Positions 7,437 through 17,270 are shown, numbered from the stretch's first letter. The stretch is DNA of 64,000 nt from Lacrimispora defluvii (GCA_013036995.1 JAAOXG010000039.1:124001-188000), one strand, 5' to 3'. The notes: generated from the letters alone by a model not told the origin. A program made the numbers and translations.

Positions 7437-8747
7437 TTATTCTTCTGTTAAAACCTGCTGTTTGTTTGAAACCAGGACAAATGGGATATACACAACAAAC
7501 GCCAGGAGGATACAGATAATCTGTGTTACTGCTGCTCCTATATTTCCGCCGGAGCAAAGAAACGCCATAAGTCCCGGAGGTGTGGTCCACGGTGCATTTA
7601 CCACCATTCTTCCGCAGAAACCAATCTTTGTCATGGCGTAGGCAAAGGTCGCTGACACTGCCGGTGAAATCATAAATGGAATGGCAAGTACCGGATTCAT
7701 TACAATCGGAAGTCCGAAGGTCAGCGGTTCATTGATGTTAAACAGTGCACAGGGAAGTGCCAGTTTTGCAATTGCCTTATAATCTTCACGCTTGGAAAAC
7801 AGCATGATGGCGATAATCAGTCCTCCCGTAATTCCAGCTCCCGTAACAGTTGAAAAACAGGACATGAAGGGAGTGCTGATAATATTGGGAATTGCTGTTC
7901 CTGCTGCATATGCAGCCTCATTCTCTGCAAAGGCAGCAAGAAGAATTGGCTCGTATACCGCCTTTGTCACCTGAGTTCCGTGAATACCAAAGGTCCATAA
8001 AACAGTGGTGATGAAAATCAGTGTAATGTATCCAGGGAAGCTGGTTAAGATATTGGACAATGGTTTCTGGATAAATGCGGTAATTGCGTTAAACAATGTC
8101 ATTCCAGTCGCCATTTCAAATATCATTCCCACTGCGGAAATAATAACTACGGTAATCAAAGATGGAAACAGGATCGTAAAGGATCTGGCTACATTTGATG
8201 GTACGCCGTCAGGCATATGGATTTCCAGTTTTCCGCTCTTCACCAGCCGGCAGTAAATTTCGGTAGCTGCTATGGAAGCAAACATTCCTACAAATAACCC
8301 CTGGGCATTGGTATAGACTCTGGATAGAACATTGGTAACTGCCACTTCGGTTCCGTCCGCTGCCTTTCCGCTTGCTGTAAAGGCGCAGAGGGAAATATAG
8401 GCTCCCAGTGCCACAACCGGAAGTGCTTTATCGGTAATTCCGTAGTGTTCCCCCAGTTCCATTGCAATTAAGATTACACAGCCGATTGCTATAAAGTTCA
8501 TGGTTCCGTAGTTGGCTGCTGTAAACATGGGATTTAATTTTCCAAGAAAGCTTAAACCCGGAATGTTTGCAAGACTGAAAAATCCTGGTGTTGTGTTGCA
8601 GATAACATTGGAAAACAGTGTACAGAATGAGCCGATAATAATTATTGGCAGAAGGCTCATAAATGCATTCTTAATCGCTGCCAGATGTCTTTGTGTCTGC
8701 ATTGCCCCTGCTGCAGACAGCATGCCGTTCATTAATTTGTCTTTCAT
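7437..8747 (-). CDS. PTS lactose/cellobiose-family EIIC permease
   Basis: About 436 residues with eight to ten membrane segments; it carries the sugar across the membrane and presents it for phosphorylation by IIB. Family marks include LWTFGIHGTQVT and the cytoplasmic-loop segment FNINEPLTFGLPIVMNP, whose Asn-Glu-Pro is strongly conserved in CelB/ChbC-type IIC. I chose the ATG of MKDKLMNGML (8747) because GGAGG precedes it; an earlier ATG at 8819 lies in the leader. First gene of the operon, about 120 bases downstream of the promoter/operator at 8848-8937. Confidence 0.92.
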   Translation of the reverse strand: MKDKLMNGMLSAAGAMQTQRHLAAIKNAFMSLLPIIIIGSFCTLFSNVICNTTPGFFSLANIPGLSFLGKLNPMFTAANYGTMNFIAIGCVILIAMELGEHYGITDKALPVVALGAYISLCAFTASGKAADGTEVAVTNVLSRVYTNAQGLFVGMFASIAATEIYCRLVKSGKLEIHMPDGVPSNVARSFTILFPSLITVVIISAVGMIFEMATGMTLFNAITAFIQKPLSNILTSFPGYITLIFITTVLWTFGIHGTQVTKAVYEPILLAAFAENEAAYAAGTAIPNIISTPFMSCFSTVTGAGITGGLIIAIMLFSKREDYKAIAKLALPCALFNINEPLTFGLPIVMNPVLAIPFMISPAVSATFAYAMTKIGFCGRMVVNAPWTTPPGLMAFLCSGGNIGAAVTQIICILLAFVVYIPFVLVSNKQQVLTEE

Positions 8748-8847
8748 CTTTTCCTCCATCTCCACCGTATAAACGGTATTTACATTAAATCGTTTCGCAT
8801 TTCCCCAAATTTTGTGCATTTCCCCCGTTTTACCATTTTTATCTCAG

Positions 8848-8937
8848 GTTTTCTTATGCGTATTGACATGTTATCATAATTGTATTTTAAACTCCATGTT
8901 CAGTTTTTCCAATTTCATAATGGCATTTTCTTCTTTT
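8848..8937 (-). promoter_or_regulatory. Promoter and activator site of the beta-glucoside PTS operon (copy A of a duplicated promoter)
   Basis: This 90-base block aligns without gaps to 12727-12816 upstream of the PRD activator gene, about 65 of 90 bases matching by eye. The best-conserved part is the upstream box 8904-8937 (28 of 34 matching; core CCAATTTCATAATGG). On the minus strand a -10-like TATGAT (8878-8873) has only a poor -35 (GAACAT), with the box just upstream, the arrangement of an activator-dependent promoter. I infer that the LicR-like protein encoded at 10737-12644 binds the box. Confidence 0.6.
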
Positions 8938-8981
8938 CATAAAGAGAAACAGACGCCACCACCAATTTGGAAAAAGTGTTC

Positions 8982-9011
8982 TTGGATATTGATTTTCAGC
9001 TCTGCTATAAT
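8982..9011 (+). promoter_or_regulatory. Putative promoter of the 6-phospho-beta-glucosidase gene
   Basis: TTGGAT (8982-8987) and TATAAT (9006-9011) are 18 bases apart, about 50 bases upstream of the GH1 start. The activator box at 8904-8937 lies about 45 bases upstream of this -35, so the same protein might serve both directions. Confidence 0.5.
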
Positions 9012-9021
9012 GATTGCATGA

Positions 9022-10548
<1,527 letters not shown>

Positions 10549-10574
10549 GTGCAAGTTATCTTATATTAAAGCTA

Positions 10575-10678
10575 TAAAAAGAGTAACTGCCACACAAGGT
10601 GGAAGCTCCCATTGACAGCAAATGTCCTAACGGACACCGCCTACCCTGGTTGCGTCAGGGTAGGCTATTTTTTTTTTG
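10575..10678 (+). ncRNA. Possible antisense antitoxin RNA of a type I toxin-antitoxin relic
   Basis: The stretch after the GH1 gene contains a row of hairpins: CCAC/GTGG near 10601, TGTCC-TAAC-GGACA near 10623-10636, then the terminator GCCTACCCTG/CAGGGTAGGC. It runs antisense across a short hydrophobic reading frame on the minus strand (next entries). This layout, an RNA with serial stem-loops overlapping the 3' end of a tiny membrane toxin, matches Firmicutes type I modules such as TxpA/RatA. I saw no clear promoter, so it may simply be the tail of the GH1 transcript. Confidence 0.35.
10639..10678 (+). terminator. Strong rho-independent terminator after the GH1 gene
   Basis: GCCTACCCTG (10639-10648) pairs with CAGGGTAGGC (10656-10665) over ten bases, followed by a long T run. 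Confidence 0.9.
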
Positions 10679-10683
10679 TCTAT

Positions 10684-10740
10684 TTAAGTTAGTAATGCCA
10701 GGATAAATGTTGCAAATAATAGCACATCTGCAAAGTTCAC
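10684..10740 (-). pseudogene. Putative truncated type I holin-like toxin
   Basis: From a GTG at 10740 the minus strand reads 18 hydrophobic codons, VNFADVLLFATFILALLT, then TAA, then IDKKKIAYPDATR in the same frame up to a TAG at 10626. Small holin-like type I toxins of Firmicutes commonly end a single transmembrane helix with a word like LLTYIDKK; here the Tyr codon position is a stop. I infer a toxin gene inactivated or shortened by a nonsense change. The GTG overlaps the stop of the PRD regulator gene, and no ribosome site is evident, so a chance hydrophobic frame is the alternative. Confidence 0.35.
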
Positions 10741-12644
10741 ATCATCTGTGCTTCTTCTATCTGAGTCATAGCCTTAATAAAAGCATCATAATCCTGCTTC
10801 TTCACCAACTCCTGAATCTGCTTCTGGCTTAACAGAAAAGACGCCGTCAGCTGATAAAAATGCTGAAGCTCCACACTGGTATGGTCTTTATCCGCAATAC
10901 ACACCAGGAAAATGGCCCGGATCTTCTGATCTCCCCACTCCACCGGTTCGTCCAGAATCCCCACGCAGACAAAGGTCTCGCTGCTCATGGCTTTATAGGC
11001 ATGGGGCATTGCCACCTGATTGCCGAAAGCTGTTTTTGCCATCCGCTCCCGCTGCAGCACTGACTCATAAAATTCCTGGGGAAGATTCTTCTTTTCAATC
11101 ACAAACCGGCACATAAAGCGAAGAACCTCTGTTTTTGTTTTGAACTTTAAATGAGGCAAAAACAGATCACGTTCATAGTAGTTTAATACAGAGGAAGTCT
11201 TCTGGTTACAAAGAACTTTCTTTACATTAACAATGTCTTCATCGCCCAGAAAATATTCCACCTCCAGAATGGGCAGGGGAACCGAAACGGTGATGGGGAC
11301 AGTTGTAAAGATGTAGTCATATCTGGAAAAATCCATTTTGTATAAACTTCCCACGTCACATGCAATGATCTCATCGATATAATCTTTGAACGAATTCTTA
11401 TACTTATACTGCAAAAGCTGGGCACTTCCTCTGCCGGAGGAACAGACCAGAATGACATTCTTTTTTTTAATTTCTGTTTTCCTGCGTTCCAGGGCAAGTG
11501 CAAAAGCAAATGCAAAGTATGCCACCTCATCCTCTGACAGAGATACTTTAAAGTGTTCATTTAAAACTGTGACCGCGTTACACGCCATGGTATAGGACAG
11601 GCAGAATTTTTCCTTTACGTCACGGAGCATTGGATTCTTCATATCCATATCGAACCGGATGCGGACACTTAATGGAACCAGATGCTGACTTAAAATCATT
11701 CTCAGTTCTAAATCACTGCGAAAATCGAATTTAAATAAATCATAAACCCGTTCCAGCATGGCAGTTACCAGATCACTGATTTCCTGGGTAATTATCACAT
11801 TTTCTTCTACATTTTCTTCCTCTAAGAACACTTTCTTACCCGCCAGATGAATGGCGATATAGGCAACTTCATTTTCAGGGAAACTGATGTGAAACCTCTC
11901 TTCCAGCTGTCTGGCTACCACCTGGGCTATTTGATATTCGTACCGCTCCCCGGGATTTTCCAAAAGCCCTTCCGGCATGGGAACATAGTGGCATTCCATA
12001 ATTCTGCTGATGGCAATGTAAAGGTGGACTACCAGATTCTGGTACGCTGCCCCGGTAATCATAAAATCATTTTCCTTTAAAACTGTTGAGACAATGGCGG
12101 CAATCTCATCCATGCTTTCATTCCCCTTATGAAATCTCTTACCGGAAAAAGATGCAATACAAAGTCTGGTATCAAATTCTTTTCCTTCCAGGCGGATTCC
12201 ATAGTTAGGCTTGCGTATCACGCGAATATTGAATTTTTTTAAGAACTGTTCTACTTCTTTCAGATCTTCCGTCAGTGTCCGTTTGGAAATATACAGACTT
12301 TCACTTAATTTCTCCAGCTTTACATAGGATCCGCTGTTAATTAAGTACTCCAGTAAATACTGGATCCGTTCCTCTGAGGTGGAGGGTAAGTATTCTTCCG
12401 AGCCATGGGCATGATCCTTGCGGCAGTAAGCCTCATATTTTTCATTGTCCTGAATATTAAGAAAGTAACCTACTCCATATTTGGACACAATCCCCGCCCC
12501 ATGGGGTTCTATTTCCTGATTAATTTCCTTTAAGAGATTACGGACCGTTTTTGTCCCCGTATGAATTTCTTCTGCAAGCATCTCAGCCGTATAGTAATCA
12601 CTGTCTGATAAAATATCCAAGATCTGCTTCATTCGCCTGTCCAT
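10737..12644 (-). CDS. LicR/MtlR-type PRD transcriptional activator with EIIB and EIIA domains
   Basis: A 635-residue activator of PTS genes. Order: two N-terminal helix-turn-helix segments (about 1-145), PRD1 (about 185-280; His207 and His266), PRD2 (about 295-390; His321), an EIIB-like domain with Cys401 in LVCSSGRGSAQ, and a C-terminal EIIA domain (about 495-632) with phospho-His548 in VAMPHAYK. Phosphorylation by HPr and by the cognate PTS normally tunes such proteins. In PRD2 the second conserved His is replaced: the EDEVAYFAFAFALALERR segment has Ala380 at that position. Its promoter is a near copy of that of the PTS operon, so it likely activates itself and the PTS. GGGGTGAAG precedes the ATG. 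Confidence 0.9.
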   Translation of the reverse strand: MDRRMKQILDILSDSDYYTAEMLAEEIHTGTKTVRNLLKEINQEIEPHGAGIVSKYGVGYFLNIQDNEKYEAYCRKDHAHGSEEYLPSTSEERIQYLLEYLINSGSYVKLEKLSESLYISKRTLTEDLKEVEQFLKKFNIRVIRKPNYGIRLEGKEFDTRLCIASFSGKRFHKGNESMDEIAAIVSTVLKENDFMITGAAYQNLVVHLYIAISRIMECHYVPMPEGLLENPGERYEYQIAQVVARQLEERFHISFPENEVAYIAIHLAGKKVFLEEENVEENVIITQEISDLVTAMLERVYDLFKFDFRSDLELRMILSQHLVPLSVRIRFDMDMKNPMLRDVKEKFCLSYTMACNAVTVLNEHFKVSLSEDEVAYFAFAFALALERRKTEIKKKNVILVCSSGRGSAQLLQYKYKNSFKDYIDEIIACDVGSLYKMDFSRYDYIFTTVPITVSVPLPILEVEYFLGDEDIVNVKKVLCNQKTSSVLNYYERDLFLPHLKFKTKTEVLRFMCRFVIEKKNLPQEFYESVLQRERMAKTAFGNQVAMPHAYKAMSSETFVCVGILDEPVEWGDQKIRAIFLVCIADKDHTSVELQHFYQLTASFLLSQKQIQELVKKQDYDAFIKAMTQIEEAQMM

Positions 12645-12726
12645 TTTTCTTCACCCCTGTCAATCACTATCGGTATTGTTCTATCCAGTTTTGTTTGTTT
12701 TTCATTATTTATCCGTGTCGATTGTT

Positions 12727-12816
12727 GTTTTTTTATGCATAATTACATATTAACATAAATCATCTTTTAACTGAATGAATCTTTTTTCCATTTTCAAAAT
12801 GGTAATGTCTTCTTTA
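12727..12816 (-). promoter_or_regulatory. Promoter and activator site of the PRD regulator gene (copy B)
   Basis: Ungapped homologue of 8848-8937. The box contains CCATTTTCAAAATGG (12788-12802), a perfect palindrome of 7-bp arms around one base; a -10-like TATGTT (12757-12752) lies 25 bases from the box, against 26 in copy A, and again the -35 is poor. This predicts positive autoregulation. The divergent broken gene at 12882 has a TATAAT at 12845-12850 and may also be affected. Confidence 0.6.
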
Positions 12817-12881
12817 TTTAATGAAATAAATATTACTGTACGCATATAATGAAATAGAAACTTAGTGTCAAGGGAGTCTTT

Positions 12882-13485
12882 ATGATCGGAGAAAACGAGG
12901 ACGCAAGAGGAATGATTACAATGAGCGGAAGTATTATGGAGGTACAGAATGCACTTGTGGAGGAGATGTATACTTCCAACAGCAGGACGGGATATCTCCT
13001 TATCTCTTATGCTGATCCTGGTGAAAACGATATGATAAACATTGAATTACTTCAGTTAAATATTGGCTGGGAAACAATCCTTATTAATCAGTTTGGAGAT
13101 AACATAAGTTTATGCAGCATTACAAAAGGAACCTATGTCAATGCAACTTTTTCCGCTATGATGACAAGAAGCATTCCCCCCCCAGTCAAACGCCTACCGG
13201 GTGATTGCCATGGTAGATGCCTTATCCTACAATATAAAAACAGACCGGATTCTGCTGGTTGATTCAGATAACAACTTTGTCTATACCGGAAATCCCAATG
13301 ATGAAGCAGACCAGATGCGTTTTGTTATTACCAGCGCCACAGAAATTGTAGATGAAGATGGGAATCCCCTTACTCTTGATGATCTTAAACCTGGGAAAAT
13401 GGTCCGCATCAAGCATGCCAATTTTCAGACCTCAAGCATACCTCCCCAGACTACTGCATTTGTTATTGAACTGCTGTCTACTTAA
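12882..13485 (+). pseudogene. Two-repeat uncharacterized protein, frame broken at a C8 tract
   Basis: Two overlapping frames (12882-13262 and 13201-13485) join into one protein of about 200 residues if the run of eight C at about 13176-13183 is read as seven: the text then continues MTRSIPPQSNAYRVIAMVDA. The joined protein has an internal duplication: KGTYVNATFS...SIPPQSNAYRVIAM and PGKMVRIKHAN...SIPPQTTAFVIEL, two small beta-rich units. I do not recognise the family; no signal peptide or catalytic motif is evident. AAGGGAG precedes the ATG. The break could be a real null allele, a phase-variable homopolymer switch, or a sequencing error. Confidence 0.65.
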
Positions 13486-13490
13486 AAAGA

Positions 13491-13556
13491 GAGCTGCCGG
13501 CAATTTTTTAATCCACTTCAACAATGGAATGAAAAAACTGCCGGCAGCCCTTTATT
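13491..13556. terminator. Bidirectional terminator between convergent genes
   Basis: GCTGCCGGCA (13493-13502) pairs with TGCCGGCAGC (13539-13548), with T-rich/A-rich inner and outer flanks; it serves both the broken gene on the plus strand and yitT on the minus strand. Confidence 0.75.
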
Positions 13557-13560
13557 TCAT

Positions 13561-14385
13561 TTATTCTACATCAAATCCCCTGCCTATGATGTTGTTGCTT
13601 ATGCTTGCGCAGATAAAGCTGTCATCATGAAAGGACTTTACAAATTCTTTGATTGCAATTAACTCCTGCTGATTTACCACTGCCTGAATCAGCATCTTCT
13701 TTTTTACATTGGAAGTATCCATACCCTGAATAAAGGTGGCTCCTCTGTTTAATTCATTGCGGATAAACTGTGTAATCTCTAAATACTGATCTGACATAAT
13801 ATTAACATTATAATATTTCTCAAATCCAATGATCAGCTTATCCGTTACCACGCTCTGAACGAAAGTACAGATGAGGGAATAAACGATCATAGTCATATTT
13901 CCATAGATAATGGAAGAGAAAATAACTACCGTATTAATAATTAAATAGTAGGATCCGATTGATAAACCTTTTTTTTCTTTCAGATACAATGCCACAATGG
14001 ATTCAGGTCCGTTGGCAACTCTCTGTTTCATAATAATACCGCCTGCGATTCCGCCTACAACGCCGCCGCTGATGGCTGCAGCGATAGGATCTGTGAGAAA
14101 CTGGGGCAGATACCGGTTAACAATCCCTACATAAAAAGTAAACATAAAATAACTGAATCCAGCATAAAAAATCTGTTTCTTGCTATAGCTGAAAAATGCC
14201 CAGACAAATATGGGTAATGCCATAATAATCAAAAGCAGCTGTACATCGGCACCAGTCAGACGGTTAAATACCGTCGCCAGTCCCCCAAGTCCGGTAGCGA
14301 CTAAATTGTTGGCATTCAGAATCTGGCAATATGCACATGCAGAGATAAACTGGCCTATTGCTATCCAAAAAAGCTTTTTCTTCAT
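13561..14385 (-). CDS. YitT-family membrane protein (DUF2179)
   Basis: About 274 residues. Five or six hydrophobic segments fill residues about 1-185, including the glycine-rich AAISGGVVGGIAGGIIM, followed by a cytoplasmic alpha/beta domain of about 80 residues (DUF2179; NELNRGATFIQGMDTSN and ending NNIIGRGFDVE). This is the standard YitT layout; the family's molecular role is unsettled. The start MKKKLFWIAIG is favoured by GAGGAGAG upstream; the longer open frame adds a non-membrane tail that includes the leader. It is monocistronic, with the bidirectional hairpin as its terminator. Confidence 0.88.
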   Translation of the reverse strand: MKKKLFWIAIGQFISACAYCQILNANNLVATGLGGLATVFNRLTGADVQLLLIIMALPIFVWAFFSYSKKQIFYAGFSYFMFTFYVGIVNRYLPQFLTDPIAAAISGGVVGGIAGGIIMKQRVANGPESIVALYLKEKKGLSIGSYYLIINTVVIFSSIIYGNMTMIVYSLICTFVQSVVTDKLIIGFEKYYNVNIMSDQYLEITQFIRNELNRGATFIQGMDTSNVKKKMLIQAVVNQQELIAIKEFVKSFHDDSFICASISNNIIGRGFDVE

Positions 14386-14646
14386 TGTTGCTCTCCTCAT
14401 TCCAGTAGGTGATTTTATAGTTTTTGCGGTTTGTTTTAATGCCTTTTCACCGACACCTATTATATAGATTTCACTCCTGTTAAGCAACAACATTAATTTG
14501 TTAATTATTTGACTATTTTCTCTTTTTATATGCTTACATCGATTTATTTTCCGAATATATCCTGCAAATACCCATCAATGTATCAAAACATCCCAGCGCT
14601 ATGGTGATATAAGTCCAGAAAATCAGCTCATTCAGTTAAAAGTTTG

Positions 14647-15687
14647 TTAAATTTCTACAAAGTCTCCTCTTTTTTCTACCACATTGTAACCAATTGAGGA
14701 AACACGGTTTCTCAGACATACATTACACTCTGCTGCTTCTTCTCCCGTACAGATTTTATTATCATACAGCTCATACTTTTTTCTCACACCAATGGGAGAT
14801 AAATTAGGCATTAAAACATTGGAGCCGGATAGAATTCCTTTCTCCCTTCCCTTTGGATCTATGGTTCCTAACGCAGTTGTAGCCGGTATTAAAGCATTGG
14901 GAATCATAAGCCTGAGCATTCCAATAAGAAACAGGGTTAAATCCATGCTGCCAGCTGGAAAATCCTTAAACGGAGTTTCCTTATGTGGTATGAATGGGCC
15001 GATTCCAACCATCTGAGGAGACAATTCTTTAATAAACGCAAGATCCTCTGCCAGACACTCAGGGGTCTGGTAAGGAGAACCCACCATAAATCCGGTTCCT
15101 ACCTGATACCCGATTTTCTTTAAATTCCTTAAGCATTCCTTTCTGTTTTCAAGAGAAAGGGATTCCGGGTGAAGCTTTTTATAATGTTCTTCATTGGCGG
15201 TCTCATGACGCAGCAGGAAACGGTTGGCTCCTGCTTCGTAATACGCCTGATACTGATCGTAGCTTTTTTCCCCTATGGAAAGGGTAATGGCACAATCCGG
15301 ATATCCTTCTCTCATGGCTTTTATAATATCAACCATAATTTCATCAGTAAATGCCGGATCTTCTCCGCCCTGGAGAACAAAAGTCCTAAAACCCAGCTCA
15401 TAGCCGTTCTGACAGCAGGAAAGAATCTCCTCTTTGCTCAGGCGGTAACGGCTGACATTTTTATTGCCCCTTCTGATTCCGCAGTAGTAACAATCGTTTT
15501 TACAGTAATTGGTAAACTCGATCAGTCCTCTGATGTAAACTTCCTTTTGAAAATGTTCCTGGCTGGTTGTCTGCGCCAGGGAAAAGAGATATTCACTGGT
15601 ATCTTTATCAAAATTTTCTATTAAATATATGAACTCTTCTTTTTCCAGGTTGTGATTCTTATATAATTTATCTATCAGTTCTCTCAT
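14647..15687 (-). CDS. hydE: [FeFe]-hydrogenase H-cluster radical SAM maturase HydE
   Basis: A 346-residue radical S-adenosylmethionine enzyme that helps build the dithiomethylamine-bridged diiron subcluster of [FeFe]-hydrogenase. The radical SAM cluster cysteines are in NYCKNDCYYCGIRRG (C-x3-C-x2-C, about residues 60-75), and LQGGEDPAFTDE supplies the SAM-binding Gly-Gly-Glu. The C-terminal region has further Cys residues (EAAECNVCLRNR) as in many HydE. Length is normal. HydF, HydG and the hydrogenase itself are not in the window, so the gene stands alone here. GGAG is upstream of the ATG. The closely related PylB or BioB are less likely given the RRGNKN and C-terminal pattern. Confidence 0.88.
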   Translation of the reverse strand: MRELIDKLYKNHNLEKEEFIYLIENFDKDTSEYLFSLAQTTSQEHFQKEVYIRGLIEFTNYCKNDCYYCGIRRGNKNVSRYRLSKEEILSCCQNGYELGFRTFVLQGGEDPAFTDEIMVDIIKAMREGYPDCAITLSIGEKSYDQYQAYYEAGANRFLLRHETANEEHYKKLHPESLSLENRKECLRNLKKIGYQVGTGFMVGSPYQTPECLAEDLAFIKELSPQMVGIGPFIPHKETPFKDFPAGSMDLTLFLIGMLRLMIPNALIPATTALGTIDPKGREKGILSGSNVLMPNLSPIGVRKKYELYDNKICTGEEAAECNVCLRNRVSSIGYNVVEKRGDFVEI

Positions 15688-15990
15688 ATGCCTCTGCTCC
15701 TTCTCCTGAAACGGCTACGCATATCCGTGGCCTTATGTGTTTATTCTAACATGTTTCCCCTTAACTGCAAAAATGAATTTTCTGGCAGCGCCATGTACAT
15801 TCATAGTATATTGGTATGTTTATACTATCATTTTCCTGTGCTTTGGGGAAGTGGGTTTTATCTTCTTAACGAAAAACCATATAATTGCTACAATTATACC
15901 ATAAATAGCGGTGTTTTTCTGTAGGTTTTCACAAAAACAACCCATTCTTTTTGACTCCTATCACTCTCAAATCAATACATAAGGAGATCA
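15688..15990. other. Non-coding leader region of hydE with putative promoter
   Basis: On the minus strand TTGCAG (15770-15765) and TAGAAT (15748-15743) are 16 bases apart, a moderate sigma-A promoter about 55 bases upstream of hydE. The remaining 220 bases are AT-rich; I see no gene, riboswitch or repeat in them. Confidence 0.5.
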
Positions 15991-16025
15991 TAAAGGGCGC
16001 TCCTTTTGGAACGCCCTGTTTTTAA
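15991..16025. terminator. Terminator after the TetR gene
   Basis: GGGCGCTCC pairs with GGAACGCCC around TTTT (nine pairs counting one G-U). On the plus strand it ends in TGTTTTT; on the minus strand, the direction of the TetR gene, the T run is shorter (CCCTTTATG). It overlaps the last codons' flank of the TetR gene. Confidence 0.6.
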
Positions 16026-16648
16026 TCACTGTCTTGTCTAATCAGATATTGATAAATGGCATCAACGCCTTCCTTTATAATTCTGGAATCATCAACTGGA
16101 TTATCCTGAAAAACAATCTGATCGACTAAGGAGCTCATTATATTAACCACAACGATGGAAGCCGCCTCTAAATCCGTTACTCTCAGCATATCATAAAAGG
16201 CTTTTAAATAGTCCAGTGTCATTTGACGGACTGTCTCCTGCTGCTTTTCCATAACTGCACTCACCTCCGGCATGGAATGACTGAGGATTTTTAATTCTTT
16301 GTTGAATTCTTTTGAAGCTCTGTGACTTTTTATCATTTCTTCCATAAATCCCGTAATCCAGAGCCGGGGGTTTTCCCGGTACGATTCTAACTGAACATTC
16401 ATAGATTCATGTATTTTTGAAAACGATTCATTATAACGATCCAATATTTCAACCAGTATCATATCTTTATCCCGATAATAAAAATAAAGACTTCCGATAG
16501 AGACTTCTGCCACTTTGGCAATTTCGTTGGTTGTGGTCTTAAAATAACCTTTCTCACAAAAAAGCTGATATGCCACATTTCTTATTTTTTCTTTTGTCTT
16601 AATACTGCGCGTCTGTTTTGGCTGCCGCGTTGCCTGATTTGATTCCAT
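16022..16648 (-). CDS. TetR/AcrR-family repressor
   Basis: A 208-residue dimeric repressor. The N-terminal three-helix DNA-binding domain (about residues 15-62) reads TKEKIRNVAYQLFCEKGYF then TTTNEIAKVAEVSIGSLYFYY, the classic TetR signature; the C-terminal 140 residues form the helical ligand-binding domain with no recognisable ligand motif. It is divergent from a small membrane protein gene (16791-17261), and two similar palindromes flank that gene's promoter, so repression of this neighbour and of itself is likely. An uncommonly short leader (about 14 bases after the predicted start site) precedes its ATG. Confidence 0.88.
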   Translation of the reverse strand: MESNQATRQPKQTRSIKTKEKIRNVAYQLFCEKGYFKTTTNEIAKVAEVSIGSLYFYYRDKDMILVEILDRYNESFSKIHESMNVQLESYRENPRLWITGFMEEMIKSHRASKEFNKELKILSHSMPEVSAVMEKQQETVRQMTLDYLKAFYDMLRVTDLEAASIVVVNIMSSLVDQIVFQDNPVDDSRIIKEGVDAIYQYLIRQDSD

Positions 16649-16668
16649 ATTAACGCCTCCCCATGTTG

Positions 16669-16769
16669 AATATATAGAACCATAATCTGTTTGTCAACAA
16701 ATATTGAGTAATTATTCAAATTTAATTGACATATTATGATCAGGGAGTATAATCTGAGTATATGCTCAA
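16669..16769. promoter_or_regulatory. Divergent promoters with two TetR-type operators
   Basis: Plus strand: TTGACA (16726-16731), 16 bases, TATAAT (16748-16753) for the membrane protein. Minus strand: TTGACA (16697-16692), 17 bases, TATATT (16674-16669) for the TetR gene. Two related palindromes, TTGAGTAATTATTCAA (16704-16719) and CTGAGTATATGCTCAA (16754-16769), bracket the plus promoter; the first also lies next to the minus -35. Occupancy by the repressor would block both. Confidence 0.7.
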
Positions 16770-16790
16770 TTATTAACAGGAGGTAATATT

Positions 16791-17261
16791 ATGATTTTTT
16801 TAGTTATCTGGATTCTGGGACTATTAGTTGGATTTATCACGGCAGTTATAAACCCGGCAATGCACACATTTTCTTCATTCTGCCAGAATCTGCTGTTTTA
16901 CCAGCTTACAATTACGCTTACACTTTCCGGCGCTATCAGCTTTATTGGCCATGTATTTCGGTCTGACATGGTAGCTGAGTCAATTGGCTGGGGCAAGGGA
17001 AGCCCCTTTCAGAAGGAACTGGGATTTGCAGAAGCAGGATTTGCTCTGGCTGGACTATTCTGTATTTTTTATCACCGGGAATTCTGGTTGGCTGCAATCG
17101 TACTGGCATCTCCTTTATATCTGTTAGCCGGGATCAACCACATCTGGGAGGTTATTAAAAAAAAGAACTATGCGCCTCATAATACATGGACTATTCTGCC
17201 GGATCTGCTAATGCCAGTATCATGGATACTTTTGTATGTTTTTTCAGCTCCTAAAATGTAA
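16791..17261 (+). CDS. Small polytopic membrane protein (DUF6790-like)
   Basis: A 156-residue protein with four hydrophobic segments (about residues 1-22, 35-53, 78-110 and 133-152). The family assignment is by resemblance to DUF6790 membrane proteins; the conserved-looking words are GWGKGSPFQKELGFAEAGFA and AGINHIWEV. Function unknown. AGGAGG precedes the ATG. It is divergent from a TetR repressor and almost certainly its target, so it probably responds to a compound that the TetR protein binds, for example as part of a resistance response (inference). Confidence 0.75.
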   Translation: MIFLVIWILGLLVGFITAVINPAMHTFSSFCQNLLFYQLTITLTLSGAISFIGHVFRSDMVAESIGWGKGSPFQKELGFAEAGFALAGLFCIFYHREFWLAAIVLASPLYLLAGINHIWEVIKKKNYAPHNTWTILPDLLMPVSWILLYVFSAPKM

Positions 17262-17270
17262 TAGAACTAA

